Notes under the pieces: model-generated | What the model was told of the DNA's origin: nothing | The model's database searches: none | Seen by the model: the letters and a program-made list of their open reading frames with translations, nothing else | Origin: Sparassis latifolia | Lineage: Eukaryota; Basidiomycota; Agaricomycetes; Polyporales; Sparassidaceae | Reading direction: 5' to 3' | Assembly (NCBI GenBank): GCA_018466975.1 | Contig: CM031562.1 | Span: 2,170,001-2,234,000 of the forward strand | DNA: 64,000 nt | Translations under genes and position numbers: made by a program | Shown here: in pieces, positions 33,304 to 45,305 of the stretch | Layout of the letters: each line of letters starts with the position of its first letter | Position numbering within the stretch: position 1 is the stretch's first letter

Positions 33304-36059
33304 ATGTACGCCCAAGGCACTCCCACTAAAGTCGTTCTCCCTACACACAGCGTACACAGCGCTCAACCCAGCGGTAAAGTCGACGAAAATCGACAAGTTC
33401 TTCGACAAGAAATGTGGCGAAAATTCATCACGGTTCCCTCGAGCGACTTCTTGGAGAGATTCCTCCCACGTCCTGTTGGTCTGACGCCTGGAAATTATGC
33501 CGGCGCATTCAACAAGATGCCTCGGGAAGGCGATCGTGAAGAATCGCTGTATGAACCATTTGTATGTTTGCATGCCACCCTTTATTATCCTTCCAGTGGC
33601 CCTGATCACCATTACAGTGCAAGTGTCTAGTGGCTCTGTGTCCAGGTTATAAGTGCGTATCGACAGCGAATGCACCTGATAGGGACGAGAAATTCAAACA
33701 GAAGGTGGATGCCGCACTGTTCCTCGAGGAAGAAGCTCCGACGGACGGGAGACAGCACTGGGCGCAGCAGCGGATTTCTTTTGAATTCAAGAGATATTCT
33801 GGTAGGGATGACCCGTTTGATGAAGAGAAAGAGGGTTACGAGCACGATACGTCGTATGGGGACCGAACCCGAGGCCAAGCCATTGCGTACGCCGCTGAAA
33901 TATTCGCTCGCCAGTTTCGGACGTTCTGTTTCACAGTCCTCATTCTCGGGAATTGTGCTCGCATTGTGCGCTGGGACAGATCTGGTGCTGCGTTTACGGA
34001 GAAGTTCAACTACAAGCGGAATCCGGAGATTCTCGGCGAATTTTTATGGCGTTTCTCGCACCATCAAGCCAAAGAGCAAGGGTACGATGAATCTGCGACT
34101 TTGGTCACAGAAGGATCGGAAGACCACGTTCTGATGAAGCAATACGCAGAGACGAAACTGGAGTTTGGAGATTACATTCGGGAATACTTTAAGATCTCGT
34201 TCGACGCCGGGTGGCCTTTGTGGAGGTTAAAGGTTGACGATGAGTCGTCCCCGGAAGGAGACCACGGCAATGACCCTGGCAAATCGCATGTGGGCACCAG
34301 TGCGCGTACGGCATCTGGAGTTTCTACTGTGCCGCGTTCCACATACTATCTCGTTGGCAAGCCACACTTCCTCGCTAACGGTATGGTGGGTCGGGGCACC
34401 CGTGGGTACGTCGCCCTCGATTGCCAGACTCGCAAGTTCGTTTTTCTCAAAGACGCGTGGAGGGTCGATCACGTCGACATCGAGAAGGAAGGCGATGTGC
34501 TACGGAAACTTAACGACGCGAGTGTCAAGAACGTCCCCACCCTTGTTTGCCACGGCGACGTGCTCGACCAACAGACTTTGACGCAAGCCGTTTGGGAAGA
34601 AGTTAATGGGCCGACACCAGCGGCAAGACGTCCGTTGAAGAAGCATACTCATTATCGCCTTGTGGTTAAAGAAGTTGGTTATCCTCTTGCTGAGTTCAAG
34701 GAAGGTTTTGAGCTCGTCAAGGTTGTATATGACTGCCTGATAGGTTTGTGGTGTACACCGTATGCGCTGTCTGCTTGTTCACTCTGATATTGCAGCTCAT
34801 CAACAAGCGTATGAAAAGCTTCATCTTCTTCATAGGGATATCAGCGTAGGAAATATCTTGATGATGGAACAGGAAGGCGAGGAGGTCCGAGTTGGATATC
34901 TGTGTGACTGGGAGCTGTCCAAATTAGTTTCCGGAGGGAATGTGCTTCAGGCAGCGAGACAGCCCGATCGTACGGTGCGTGGTCTATGCTTGCGGTGCGA
35001 TTTGTGGTTGACTCTCTTGTCTAGGGTACCTGGCAATTCATGTCTGCGCTGTCACTGCGAAACCCGTACAAGCCCAGCACGCTCCAAGATGATCTCGAGT
35101 CATTCTTTCACCTTCTCTTGTACATGGCCATTCGATTCTTGCCCCATACCATTTCGGACGTGGGGTCTTTCATATACCACTACTTCGATGCCTCGAAGTC
35201 GCATCAAGGACAATTCTACGTCTGTGGAGACAAGAAGTGGTCTACAATGAAAAATGGGGACCTCTCAGATGATGGCGAACCTATTGAATTCGGAATCAGC
35301 TCGACCTATCCGTTGAATTCTCTCCTGGGAACATTACTGGGATACTTCAAAGGATACTACGCCGTAGTTGCGCAGGATCTGCCATATCTATTGCAGCGCC
35401 CTAAAGTAGGCCCTGCGAGCAGCAATATCATTACTGCCAATTTGAAACGTAGGCCGACTTATCTCCCTCCAACTTTTCAGAATGAAGTCGCCTCCATGAA
35501 TGCCACCAAGGTTACTCAGGCTATCGAAGTACAGATGAAAGAGAATCGGGAGATGGCGCAGCAATTAAACAGCCATAAGAGAATCTGTGGCCACTTCGAA
35601 GAAATCATTCGATCGGACTCCTGGTTAGAACTGGACAAGACGACGGATAACTTACCAAAGAAGTACAATCTCGTTAAAGAGACGGAAGGAGTCCGTGATT
35701 CAACCAATCGGACCTCGCTAGGGAACGTTGACGTGCATGGGCTGAGCACGAAGATGATGTCGTTGTCCCTGAATTGTACACCAAAGATGCTGCCAGTCGC
35801 GAGTGACGCCCAGGAACGGGTTTGCCCACCCCTACTTCCCCAGAAACCCCGCAGCGTGGCCCACTCGAATCCAACAGAATCCTTTCATACAGACCCCCAC
35901 TTATCCGTATTGTCGCTCGACATGTTCGGACCTACGGAATCAGATCCAGTGGCTCAGCCTCCTACTCCCCCTCAAGACCATGTTTCGCATTCCACGAATG
36001 CGAAGAATGCACAGTCGTCGCCATTTTGGAAGCGCACATGGAGTTGCACTGTTCAATGA
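33304..36059 (+). CDS. FunK1-type protein kinase, copy 2
   Basis: Four exons (33304-33561, 33618-34743, 34796-34974, 35025-36059) give 865 aa with all introns at the same places as copy 1. It starts MYAQGTPTKVVLPTHSVHSA, then MWRKFITVPSSDFLERFLPR. The FunK1 module and kinase domain follow: YLVGKPHFLANG, FVFLKDAWRVDHV, LHRDISVGNIL, GYLCDWELSK, GTWQFMSALSLRNPY, DDLESFFHLLLY. The N-terminal half is about nine-tenths identical to copy 1, while the C-terminal 300 residues differ much more, with indels. It is the better preserved copy because its ATG context and upstream region are intact. Function beyond Ser/Thr kinase of unknown substrate cannot be stated. Confidence 0.87.
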
Positions 36060-37621
36060 ACCTAAGACTCTCCCCAACGAGCTGGCGGTGGGTCGTAAGC
36101 TCCTTCGTCTCGCCGTCTTCATATTTGCGTTTCCTTCCCACTCTATATGCTCCATGCCCCAGGTTGCGTCTGCGTCTTGGACGTCCGTCGCAACTGTAGT
36201 ATTATTAACGTTATCTATCTAGACCGTGTATTTCTCATGTGTTTATTAGTTTGCTCCTTGTCTATTTTATCCATCTGCCAATGGATTACGGTTGTCGATG
36301 CTTCGTCTGTCTCACACCCTGTCCAAGTAAGTGTATATCCCTTGATGATCAAAGCTGATGCATGATGTCTCAGGAGTACGGCTGCATCTGCAAAAGTGAA
36401 TTATTTACTGTATACCAGCCTCTAGATCTTTTATGTATGTTCCACTACGACTGCCTCGTCTACACGGTCTCAGTACTATGTAAGCCCGTCTAGGAAGTCA
36501 ATCGCTATGTGGGATTCTGTTGAAATGCTGGATCTAATAGATCTCTCAACGGTGGACGCACGACGCGTTTCGTCGGCCAGAATGTTTAGGTATTTTCTAG
36601 CCGAGCTCAGACAGCTCTGTATGTGCTCCTGTCCGGACGGACTTCACTCAAGGCTTTCAAACGCTGACATTCTGTGAGCTGCTCAGAATCTTTATCTTCG
36701 GTCGGCGACAATAATCTTCCGGCCCTAGTAGTAAATAGACCGGTTTGCAGATCTTTCATGTGCGGAGGCACAGGCTCTATGTCGAATTCATGCTCCAAAG
36801 TACAAGCTGGTCTAGACTCTACTACTACTGCAGGATTTAGAGTTCAGAAATGGGAGACGTTCTCAACTTAAGCACATGTCCGCAGGCATCCGATTTGCTA
36901 CACTGACATGCAAAAGGATTTGTTCAAGATGACTCTCTGGTAGAACGATCCTCTCGAACTGTGATGGACCACTTTGCTGATTTGACTGTGCTTAGGTTGA
37001 GTGCAAGTGTTCTGTCCGAGTCGGGGATGCAATCATGACTTTGATGTCTGATTTGACGGACGACGAATTGGGACGGCATATCCCTACTATTATGATAACA
37101 GTTACCCATATATCGTTTAGTCCTTTTATTCAATGTCATTAGAGTGTTTGCAGCCGCGGCTGCCCTCGTTGTAAGGGCCCCTTGCCTTTCTGGGAGTCAT
37201 GGACCCTCAGGTGCACACAGATGGATCTGATGATTTGGTGACTGTCGCTGCCGCGCACACTCGAGGCTACGACGCCTTAACCAGCCTCAATCACGGTGAG
37301 ATTCCTTCGTGTTAATCGCCCTAAGATGCTACCTTGTTAAGGTATATGCTAACATGTCACTCTGAAAGGTACAATTCATAGCGTTCTTCACGACTGACAA
37401 CGAGTTGTCGCTGTCCACAGTAGTAGAAAGGCAGGTGCCCAAGTATGCAATCAATCGTAAATTTTTTTTAAGAACCAGCCTGGGTACTTAAACCTGAAGC
37501 CTCTGCTGTTTCTCTGACACAGCTCCTCCCAATCACGTGAGTCGCATCCCGTCACGTCCAATAAAGCCGTCCCGACTCTAGTCGCCCCTGACTCTACCCT
37601 CCGAGTTGGCACAGATACTCC
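36060..37621. other. Long intergenic stretch, no gene seen
   Basis: 36060-36240 is the duplicated 3' flank of FunK1. The rest, about 1.4 kb, contains only short unrelated frames. It leads into the SRPK-like pseudogene. Confidence 0.45.
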
Positions 37622-39080
37622 TGTGGCTTTCAAGTATCCGGAAAAGCCCGTTGGTCTTCCGGCAGCGCTGTTACCCTCGGATGTCCCGGCACTCATGGAG
37701 ATTTACATCGGGGACGAGGCTGGAGTCGACCACAGTCGTTACACCATAGTTCATAAAATGGGATATGGATCATACTCAAGCGTTTCGCTTGCTCGTGATA
37801 AACAGTACGTGTGCCGTGGAGTTACCCGTTGTCTCATCGTCACTGATTTCGCTTCGTTTGAGAAGTCCAAGTATGTCAAGATCCTTACGAGACAAGCTAC
37901 GAAGCTTGTTGAGACTGAGTTCACGAAAGAGCCACGCATCCTCGGTTCTACTAGAGGATTCGCGTCCAGTTCAACAGGAAAGGTGCAGACAAATGTTTTA
38001 AGCTGTACGACAGCTATGTCTTCAGACGGCAAGGAACGATACTGGCCCACATCTCTGCTTGGTTACGGAGCTTCTCGGAATAGATCTCAGTCGCTTTCGT
38101 AGACAGTTTCCGCGGAGAGCTTTGCCGCTACCCCTCCTGAGGCTCTCCCTGAGGCATCTTCTGATCGGCCTAGATTTCATTTATTATAGCTGCATGCTGA
38201 CGCACATGGGTGAGTGGAATGGTTTTCTTGGCCTCGAAAATGCTAAAGTTTGCACATAGATCTGAAGCCAGACAACGTAATGCTTCTCCTTTTTCGGACG
38301 AGGAGATCACGGTGCCCTCCGAAGTACTGTGCTTCCATGTCGGTTTTGGGTCACGAAATCCGTCCCATAGTCAGTCAACCACTGCGCCCTGCAGGAACCC
38401 ATGGATAAACTGGTTTTCAACCTCGCCGAGTTTCGGGCACGGTGAGACTGGCATTTTTGGTTTGCAGCGTTACTTAATTCGCTGTGTTCACAGCCCAGAT
38501 CTGCGGGGAGGAAGTGACAGACGTTATCAGTCCCAAGACGTTCCGTACCCCGGAAGTTATCTCGCAATGCGGATGGAACCTCGAATTCAAGGTCGACGTT
38601 TGGGCCGTCGGATGCCTGGTGCGCCACGATCCCCAGCAGCCGTCTCTCTTCTTGACGGAGTGTCTCTTTGAGACGTTTGAGCCGTTGACTGGATCGCAGC
38701 TGTTTACTCCCGAAGACAACCCTTCCGAAAGCGTCACTGCAGACGACGATCATCTGCTGCATATCATACAGATTCAAGGCTATCATATCTCTTCCGAATT
38801 CCTCGCCGACTCCCCGAATCAAGACCAATTTTTCAACGCCGATCATGGTGAGTCTATCAGCGACCAACGATTCGACGCAAGGCGCAAGACCTGTACACAG
38901 GTACGATGATACACGTGCCCACGAAGGTCGATCCTAGGACAATAGCTGAGCACATACGCGACTCCGAGACCGTGGACGACCCTCGCGAGTTGGCGGTGGC
39001 TGCAGTGTTCATCGAGTGTCCCTGAAGACAGGCCAGATGCCGAGGTCCTTATGGAGAATCCCGTGGCTTCAAGGGTAGAT
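37622..39080 (+). pseudogene. SRPK-like protein kinase, frameshifted copy
   Basis: The order of an SRPK-type kinase is visible: FKYPEKPVGLPAALLPSDVP, YTIVHKMGYGSYSSVSLARD (Gly loop), KILTRQAT near the VAIK position (two residues seem lost), TELLGIDLSRFRRQ, the catalytic-loop region LTHMDLKPDNVML (His-Met-Asp, formed across an intron), SPKTFRTPEVI, FKVDVWAVGCLV, LTGSQLFTPEDNP, DDDHLLHIIQIQG and PEDRPDAEVLMENP. These pieces lie in different frames without suitable splice sites. There is a one-base shift just after KPDNVML (about 38285) and another change before PEDRPD (about 39020). No good ATG precedes the first block. SRPKs phosphorylate SR splicing factors, but this copy is very unlikely to be active. 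Confidence 0.75.
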
Positions 39081-39774
39081 CGAGTGTTTCTGTGCAGAGT
39101 TTCAAGAGTTTTGGAACACGGTGGTACCGCGAAGGCTAACTTCTCGGTCTCTCATTGGCCACCATTTAAATGGATTCTCGAAGCAGCGAAAACGTGGTCC
39201 CCCGAAGGCAGACTACAGCAGGAGGAGGGTGTGACTAGGTCGCGATATTAGGTAAGTTTATGTCTTCGAACGCTGCTCTTCGTGCAGGTGCCACCAAGTT
39301 GGCCATTAATATTGAAGACACATTGAAGACGCACTGAGCGTTAGTGCGATTTAGGCTCATCAACAGTTTCGGCAGTCAGACTATACACTATACCTATGGC
39401 ATAGGTATAGTGCCCTGCAGTGCCAGCAGGCTCGGCACCTCGAGGATCACATGACAAGATTCATCGTGAAGAAAAATCGACAGCAGGGTTCATAATTCAC
39501 GGGCAGCATTCTAAATGTGCTGCGGTGACTAGCATGAGTAAGTACATAACAACAGCCACACTGACAAGAGGGAACAAGGAATCCAAATTACTCAGTACAA
39601 TATCTGGTATGTAAATTCGGGTACATAACAGCCATCCTTCCGTATATCAGCACTGCTTCGGACAACGAAACGCACCGGCGAATTGGGGATCTGGTCCAGA
39701 TAACGGGCATGATCGCAAAGGGAACGATCGCGGGCAAAGCCAACTCCCGCGAGGCTCAGAGCCAAAGCACGAGT
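39081..39774. other. Intergenic with a perfect palindrome
   Basis: No gene was seen. A 27 bp palindrome lies at 39386-39412 (listed separately). Confidence 0.45.
39386..39412. repeat. Perfect 13 bp inverted repeat with a single central base
   Basis: The left arm CACTATACCTATG (39386-39398) is the exact reverse complement of the right arm (39400-39412), with one G between. It could form a cruciform or serve as a binding site for a dimeric factor. The nearest gene ends 360 bp to the right. Confidence 0.8.
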
Positions 39775-42147
39775 TCACTGCACGTTGGCCTGGTTCTCCG
39801 TGGTTTCCGCCGCAGTGGTCTGGAATCCGGCCCAACTCATGTGCTTGCTAACGGGCGCCCCGCGCTCCGACTCGCTAAAGCGACCCCAGTTCACCCACCA
39901 CTCGTCGGCGGCGTCGGCGGCGTCGTAGCCGAACACCTCCGCGATCTCCTCGAATTGCGCCTTGAGGGTGCCCTCGTCCCACTCGTCCAGCTCGCGGCTC
40001 ACGCTAGCGTTGCGTGCATCGCGCATCGGCCCAGGCGGCATCGCGACCAGATGCGCGTTCGCGATGTCTGCAACTTTGACCGCCTTGCAGCGGCCCTGCC
40101 GCAGCTCCTGGTATGCGCTGATGAAGGAGGGTGCCTGCAGCCAAGACTTCAACCGCCCGAACAGCGTCCCGAACACGACAGCATCTTCCACGGCCATGGC
40201 TGCGCCGTGAGAGCCCCCGGGCTGAATCGCGTAGATGATAAGTGTGCATTGCCGCCTGTGGAGCGGGAGCGACTTACAAACCATGGATGTGCTGCCTCGC
40301 CTATCAGCACGATCCGCCCCGTCTCGTCCGCCCAGTCCTCGATCGCGTCGTCTGGGCGCTCCACGAATCTTGTTCGGATTAGGCTCGATGTCATGTTCAG
40401 CAGCCGTTGCATTCTGAAATGAACCACGTTGACCATGTCACGACTGGTCTCAACCGCAACGGCTGAGAGGGCTTACCTCTGCGAATGGCCTTGATTCTTG
40501 TAATTCACGCTGTCCGTCGGGACCTTCTCATCCCACCCTTCGTCTCCACCTTGGCAGTCATATTGGTCGCCCAGATGCGAATACAAGTGGAATCCGAATT
40601 CCCGCTTGCCTCGCTACAGGGATCATATCAGACACGTCGTCGACGAGCGCTAGAAGTGGCACCTACAACTCTGTGTACTAACGAAAATCATGTGAATACG
40701 CTCATCTGCTAGGGTAAAGGAAAACTTACTACACATACTGCGATCCGAGCCCATGAAGATGGGCCACTGCATTACACACCGTCAAGCTCAACGACACACG
40801 GTCTATCCGGAAACACACTCACATCGTCATTCTCGCCGTAAATAGGCTGGAGCTCCGGGTAGGCAAGCATCTTCTCCGTAGGCACGACGCCCGTATAAAG
40901 CGTCATTTTCGGAACCTTCTCCTCATCGGGCCCCCAAATAACTTCTCTAATAAAGCTATTCGGGCCATCTGCAGCGATGAGAAAGTCCGCTGTAAGGACC
41001 TCCCCAGAGCTCAGCGAGACGCTCGGATTAGGTAGCGCCTCAGTCCCCTGGTGAATGGCTACAACCGAGGTGTTGAAGTCTGTTTGTACGCCCACAGATA
41101 TAGCGAGCTCATATAACATGCGATGACAGTCGGCATGCTGCATCAGAAATTCAGTTACTGCGAATGCAGCGGTAGCGCGACGGACGCACGTGCATGACGA
41201 GAAACTCGCCGCCTGCTTCCGCCATTACGGCAGGCGTCCAGTGCAGGTGTCCAACGAGTTCGCCCGTTATCACTGCGACAAACGAAAGCTTATCAGCCAA
41301 GCACTCGAAGTAAAATTGACAACGCGTAATAATCAAATAGCGATAGATTATTCGCTTCGCTACCACTACGATAGAGAGCCCTGTTTCAGAACTGCTGCAA
41401 GCGGTTAAGAAATCGGCACCAGGTGATTATCAAGAAGAATCACGGTCGTTGTTCAGCCTGAGCTTCGACGTATTGCCATCGACAAGTGCGAATCAGAGTC
41501 TGAGCCAATCAGCAATGGAGGGCTTCCTAGCCAATGAGATCTCCTTCAGCGAAGGCCAGATCGTCGATACATCTCGGCACGGGGAACACCGGGGGACGAA
41601 AAAGGCAGCAAAAGGAAGCCGTTGCGCGCTAAGCCCGACTTCGGAGCCTGAAGACTGCATGTGCAATGTACGCCCACACAGGAAGAACAAAGCAATGCCC
41701 AAAGACGCTAGCGCACTCGGCTAGCCCCTCGTCACTCCCACACGCTCTGCAGCTACGCGGATGGCCGACACAGACAGCGGACATGTATACAAGAGCACTC
41801 ACTGTCGAGGAAGGGAGATCGTGTGCAACGTGTGGTGACCCGGGCGAGCTCCTCGGGGCCAACCCATCGTCGGAGAATTTTGCTGAGGTTGGGAGGAACC
41901 CGCAGGGGCCCTGAGGGCGCAGTGAGGTCGTGTTTATCGATGACGCGGACGCGATGACCGGACTGTGCGAGGACGAATGCAACGGCAAGGCCGGCAATAC
42001 CTGAGGGGAGCGGGTTAATGAGAAATTTTGGACAACAGACGCGCAGAAACGCGCAGAAAAACTGGACGAGGGAAGAGAGAACAAGATGCTGAGGTCGATG
42101 GCCGCGCTACCTGGATTGGTAGAGGGATCTCCCAAAACGTCCGTCAT
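39775..42147 (-). CDS. FAD-dependent monooxygenase, salicylate hydroxylase-like
   Basis: Multi-exon class A flavin monooxygenase. The start MTDVLGDPSTNPGIAGLAVAF spans intron 1. It makes the FAD dinucleotide fold (GIAGLAVAFVLAQSGHRVRVID) without the usual GxGxxG first glycine. It continues LRVPPNLSKILRRWVG, then FLDMITGELVGHLHW across a 530 nt intron, HADCHRMLYELA, LTADFLIAADGPNSFIRE (the DG motif), FGFHLYSHLGDQYD, EGWDEKVPTDSVNYK, and RIVLIGEAAHPWF with PGGSHGAAMAVEDAVVFG (GD-type motif, here GEAAHP). The C-terminal part has RQGRCKAVKVADIANAHLVAMPPG. Members hydroxylate aromatic acids using NAD(P)H and O2. The substrate is not deducible. All joins examined are in phase. Confidence 0.85.
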
Positions 42148-42906
42148 GGTGCGTCGTGAAGGGGTAGACGAAGGACGGGGGTAGGATGATAGCACTGAAC
42201 TGAGGGGTCCATCTGTAACCACGGAAAAATGAGGGACACGCACCGCCACCGGATACGAGAAAATCGAGACGCAGAAGAGGCCCCGGACTCTCAGAACGGA
42301 CCATGATTCTTGAGGAGGGAGAGGAGGAAGATGCAGGCTTTGAGAGGGAGATATATGTTGGTGGAAGAGAGGAAGTTGCGCATGACAGGTCGGATAAAGA
42401 CTGGACGCCGCGTATCACCGTGACGTTAACCTAGACCGGGCAAAGTCCGCTGGTGCTTCGCGGATGCGATGGCAGCTTCGCTTGTTGCAGATATCGACCG
42501 CGTAAATTCGCAGTAGAGTTAAACTTCCTGCAGCGATATTCGCAGTTGGATATTCGTTTGCGCTCTGTCAACTGGCCTTCCGATCTGCAATCAGCTCCCG
42601 ACTGAACCTTAGCGCACCGATTGTGATCAACCTTTTCCTCCCTCACATGATCGGATTAATTATCGTCTTCCGGTGGACCGGCCGGCATTCAGCCATGGGT
42701 TATTTTGCAGTTTATGTAAGTCCGGGTTACGTTGAAATGATGACCATCTGGCCCAAAAGGGAATATCGCTTACCTCACCCAAAATGGAGGCTGCCACAAC
42801 ATCACGTGCTCGCCATGCTCTTGAGTGGCGGAGGACGCTGTGGCCATGTCTTCAGGTTTGCGCTCGACGAACATTTCATTTCCCCCCCTTTCTCCTTCCC
42901 CCATTA
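42148..42906. other. Divergent promoter region
   Basis: Separates the monooxygenase (minus) from the membrane protein gene (plus). Frames in 42400-42900 are unconvincing. Confidence 0.4.
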
Positions 42907-44608
42907 ATGGTTTTTCCCTTCAACTTCAAACTTTCTGCTCCAGGCCCCGCAAATCCCTTCGCCTCCCCGCAAATGCGGCGCCCTTCCAACTCAGCGCCTG
43001 GGGACCGTGACTTTGACAAGCGGAAGCTCGGGAACTTCCTCCACCCACGCCGACCTCCCTCCCCGTCTCTCCTGCCACCCCTAGCCAAGAAGAGAGGATG
43101 GATTCCCTCCATCCCTGAGCCCAGCCCTGCTGCTGCCTTCCCGACCTCTACTAGTGGCTACCTCGACACTCCCGCGAAGTACAGGGACACCGTGGAGGCG
43201 GCTATCCAGGGAGATGATATTGACGAGATGGTGGCAGGTGCGCATTTGTTTCGTTCCGAGATCTCTCCACGAGTTTGGCTGGCGTACTTGCGGCGCCCGC
43301 TTCACATCCTGCGCGCTCCGGAACCGAAGATTGTGGCCACATCTCATCACACTGTTTTGGGCAGATCGCAGCTTCGAGATATGACTGGTTAGATTATCTG
43401 AGAGCTTTGAACACTTCCTGGCACGATTCAGTTGTCAGGCAGACTCCTAGCGTGTCTGGCCATGCTCAATCGAGTCTTATCGCGTGGGGTGGCCTCTTCA
43501 TCATCATGCCTCTCGCACGTGTTTCATTCCTGCATGCAGTTGTTTTTGTTATATCTCGTCTTCATCCTTTCATTCTTCACAATGTGTGTTTTTAACATCG
43601 CTTTTTATGTTCGATTAGATCTTCCCCCGCCCAAACGGCGTCGCACCCTCACTGGCTCTATCGTCTCAACTGCGATGAGCGCTGCTCTGATAGGGACTGC
43701 AGTAGGCCTTACTGTGTATCGACTGTGCGTACCGTGGTCTCTCCGTTTTTCTGTAGAATCTGAGTCACTAATATTTCCTATCTCACAGGTGGAAAGACAG
43801 GTCCAAGCACCCCGAGCAGCTCCCCCCTCCCCCTTACGAGCAAGGGGAGTGGGTCCCTCCTAAGGTATGTAGCTTTCTCTATCTCCGCTCAGCTAAGGCT
43901 AATCTACTGCAGCATGAGCTCTCTACGCCCATCTCACCGATTACGCCGACTGCCGATGCAGAATCACCGGCTCCGCGTTCCAAGAAGAACCATCACGTCG
44001 CGGGCCGGCGGACTGCCCCGCGTCATCGCAAGACGGTCTCCCGCGCAAACATTATTGGTAACTCCCCGCCCATGGGTTCTTCCGTCCCCACCGCCCGCAT
44101 GCCGATTCCCGCCCAGTTTAACTTCGTCGGCGCAGACGAGCCGGAGGTGGACGTCGACGACCAGATGTCGTGGATGGGCGACAGGCTCGCGCAGCTGATT
44201 GCCGAGGGGCAACGCGCCCTCGGAAAGGAGGTAGTTGTCATGAGCGAGGACCAGGAGGAGCCGGTGGACGATGGTGCTGATGGGTGGGTCGAGGAAGAGG
44301 ATGATGATACGCCTTCTAGACGTTCCCGATTTTCTACAGGCAAAGGCAAGCAGCCCTGGGGCCCCGCCCTCCCCTCGTACTCACCGTCGCACGGCTTTCC
44401 GCGGCATGATCGGACTACCTTCGACATGAAGCCGAGCGCAATCGCAGTTCCTAGCCTCGGCTCGCCGCGGCTCGGCAGGGAGGCGTCCCTCGAGTCAGAG
44501 GGCTTCACCAGCGCGAGCTTCATGGAGGACGAATCGGTATGGCAGACTGAGGAGTTGAGGGAGTCGATGGAGCGCGCGCGGATGCGTTACCAGCGGAATC
44601 GCGCGTGA
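42907..44608 (+). CDS. Uncharacterised single-pass membrane protein
   Basis: Four exons (42907-43237, 43619-43724, 43789-43864, 43913-44608) sum to 402 aa in phase. I do not recognise a family. Visible features are a Pro/Ser-rich N-terminus with PPSPSLLPPLAKKRGW, a conserved-looking block YRDTVEAAIQGDDIDEM, basic PPPKRRRTLTG just before one hydrophobic helix (IVSTAMSAALIGTAVGLTVY), then PPPPYEQGEW and a long acidic tail (EEPVDDGADGWVEEEDDD). The order fits a protein anchored by one TM helix with a large disordered tail. Intron 1 is long (381 nt). Homologues, if any, are probably restricted to basidiomycetes; that is a guess. Confidence 0.65.
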
Positions 44609-45305
44609 TTTCGCAATCCCTCAGTCTTATCCCAGGTTCTCCTCTTCACATCACAGGCTCTCTCTCTCTCGCATCTCCTTTCTCTTGCAGTGCTTTCACC
44701 GATCTACACTCCACGACACCCCTTCCACGACACGACACGATGACTCGCACGACAGGCACGCTGCTTAGTTTACTGCATATCAGCATCCCCGCATATCCAT
44801 ATCGCTATTGTATCGTATGTACGTGTGCTCGCGTTCTCTATAGGCTCTGTGAAAATTGTATGTAGCATTCAAGATGTTCCTCGAATACAAGTTCTGTTCC
44901 TCGTTCTTCTCGTCGTGTAGTTGTATGTCGAGCTGTACCTACGTATCTGGTCTCACTCAGCTGTATCTTGTCAGTTTCGATTTCAATCCAATGGACTCCA
45001 GTTTCGTTTTGTACCCGACTAAAACATTTCGAGGACACCCAGCAGAGGAGTGTGCACGCGAGCGCCGAGATTTGATCGGTGCCGTAGCCGCACGCCACCC
45101 GGGCCCTCCAGTAAGATTGGCGCCCGCGCCCCCGCTGCAGCGGTGTTCAGGCCGAGCAAGGCTCTAACGTTCCAGCCAGCCAGCCCAAACGCCAACGGAG
45201 CGTCTCTCATTCTGAGCACAAGCCAGACTGTCTCTGCATCAGCCGGGCGCAGCTGGTCTCACCCTCCAAGGTCTTTGAGCAACTATTCCTCACTGCGAGT
45301 CCACC
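44609..45305. other. Intergenic, TBC gene upstream region
   Basis: CT-rich 3' flank of the membrane protein gene, then the upstream region of the TBC gene. A frame ending just before 45306 (VFEQLFLTASP) is reminiscent of Rab-GAP N-termini, so a further 5' exon of the next gene may lie here. Confidence 0.4.

Noticed and set aside
39709..40422. 237-codon plus-strand open frame
   Set aside because: It is the antisense shadow of the FAD monooxygenase C-terminal exons, which carry clear motifs on the minus strand. The frame is GC-biased Arg/Ala/Pro text.
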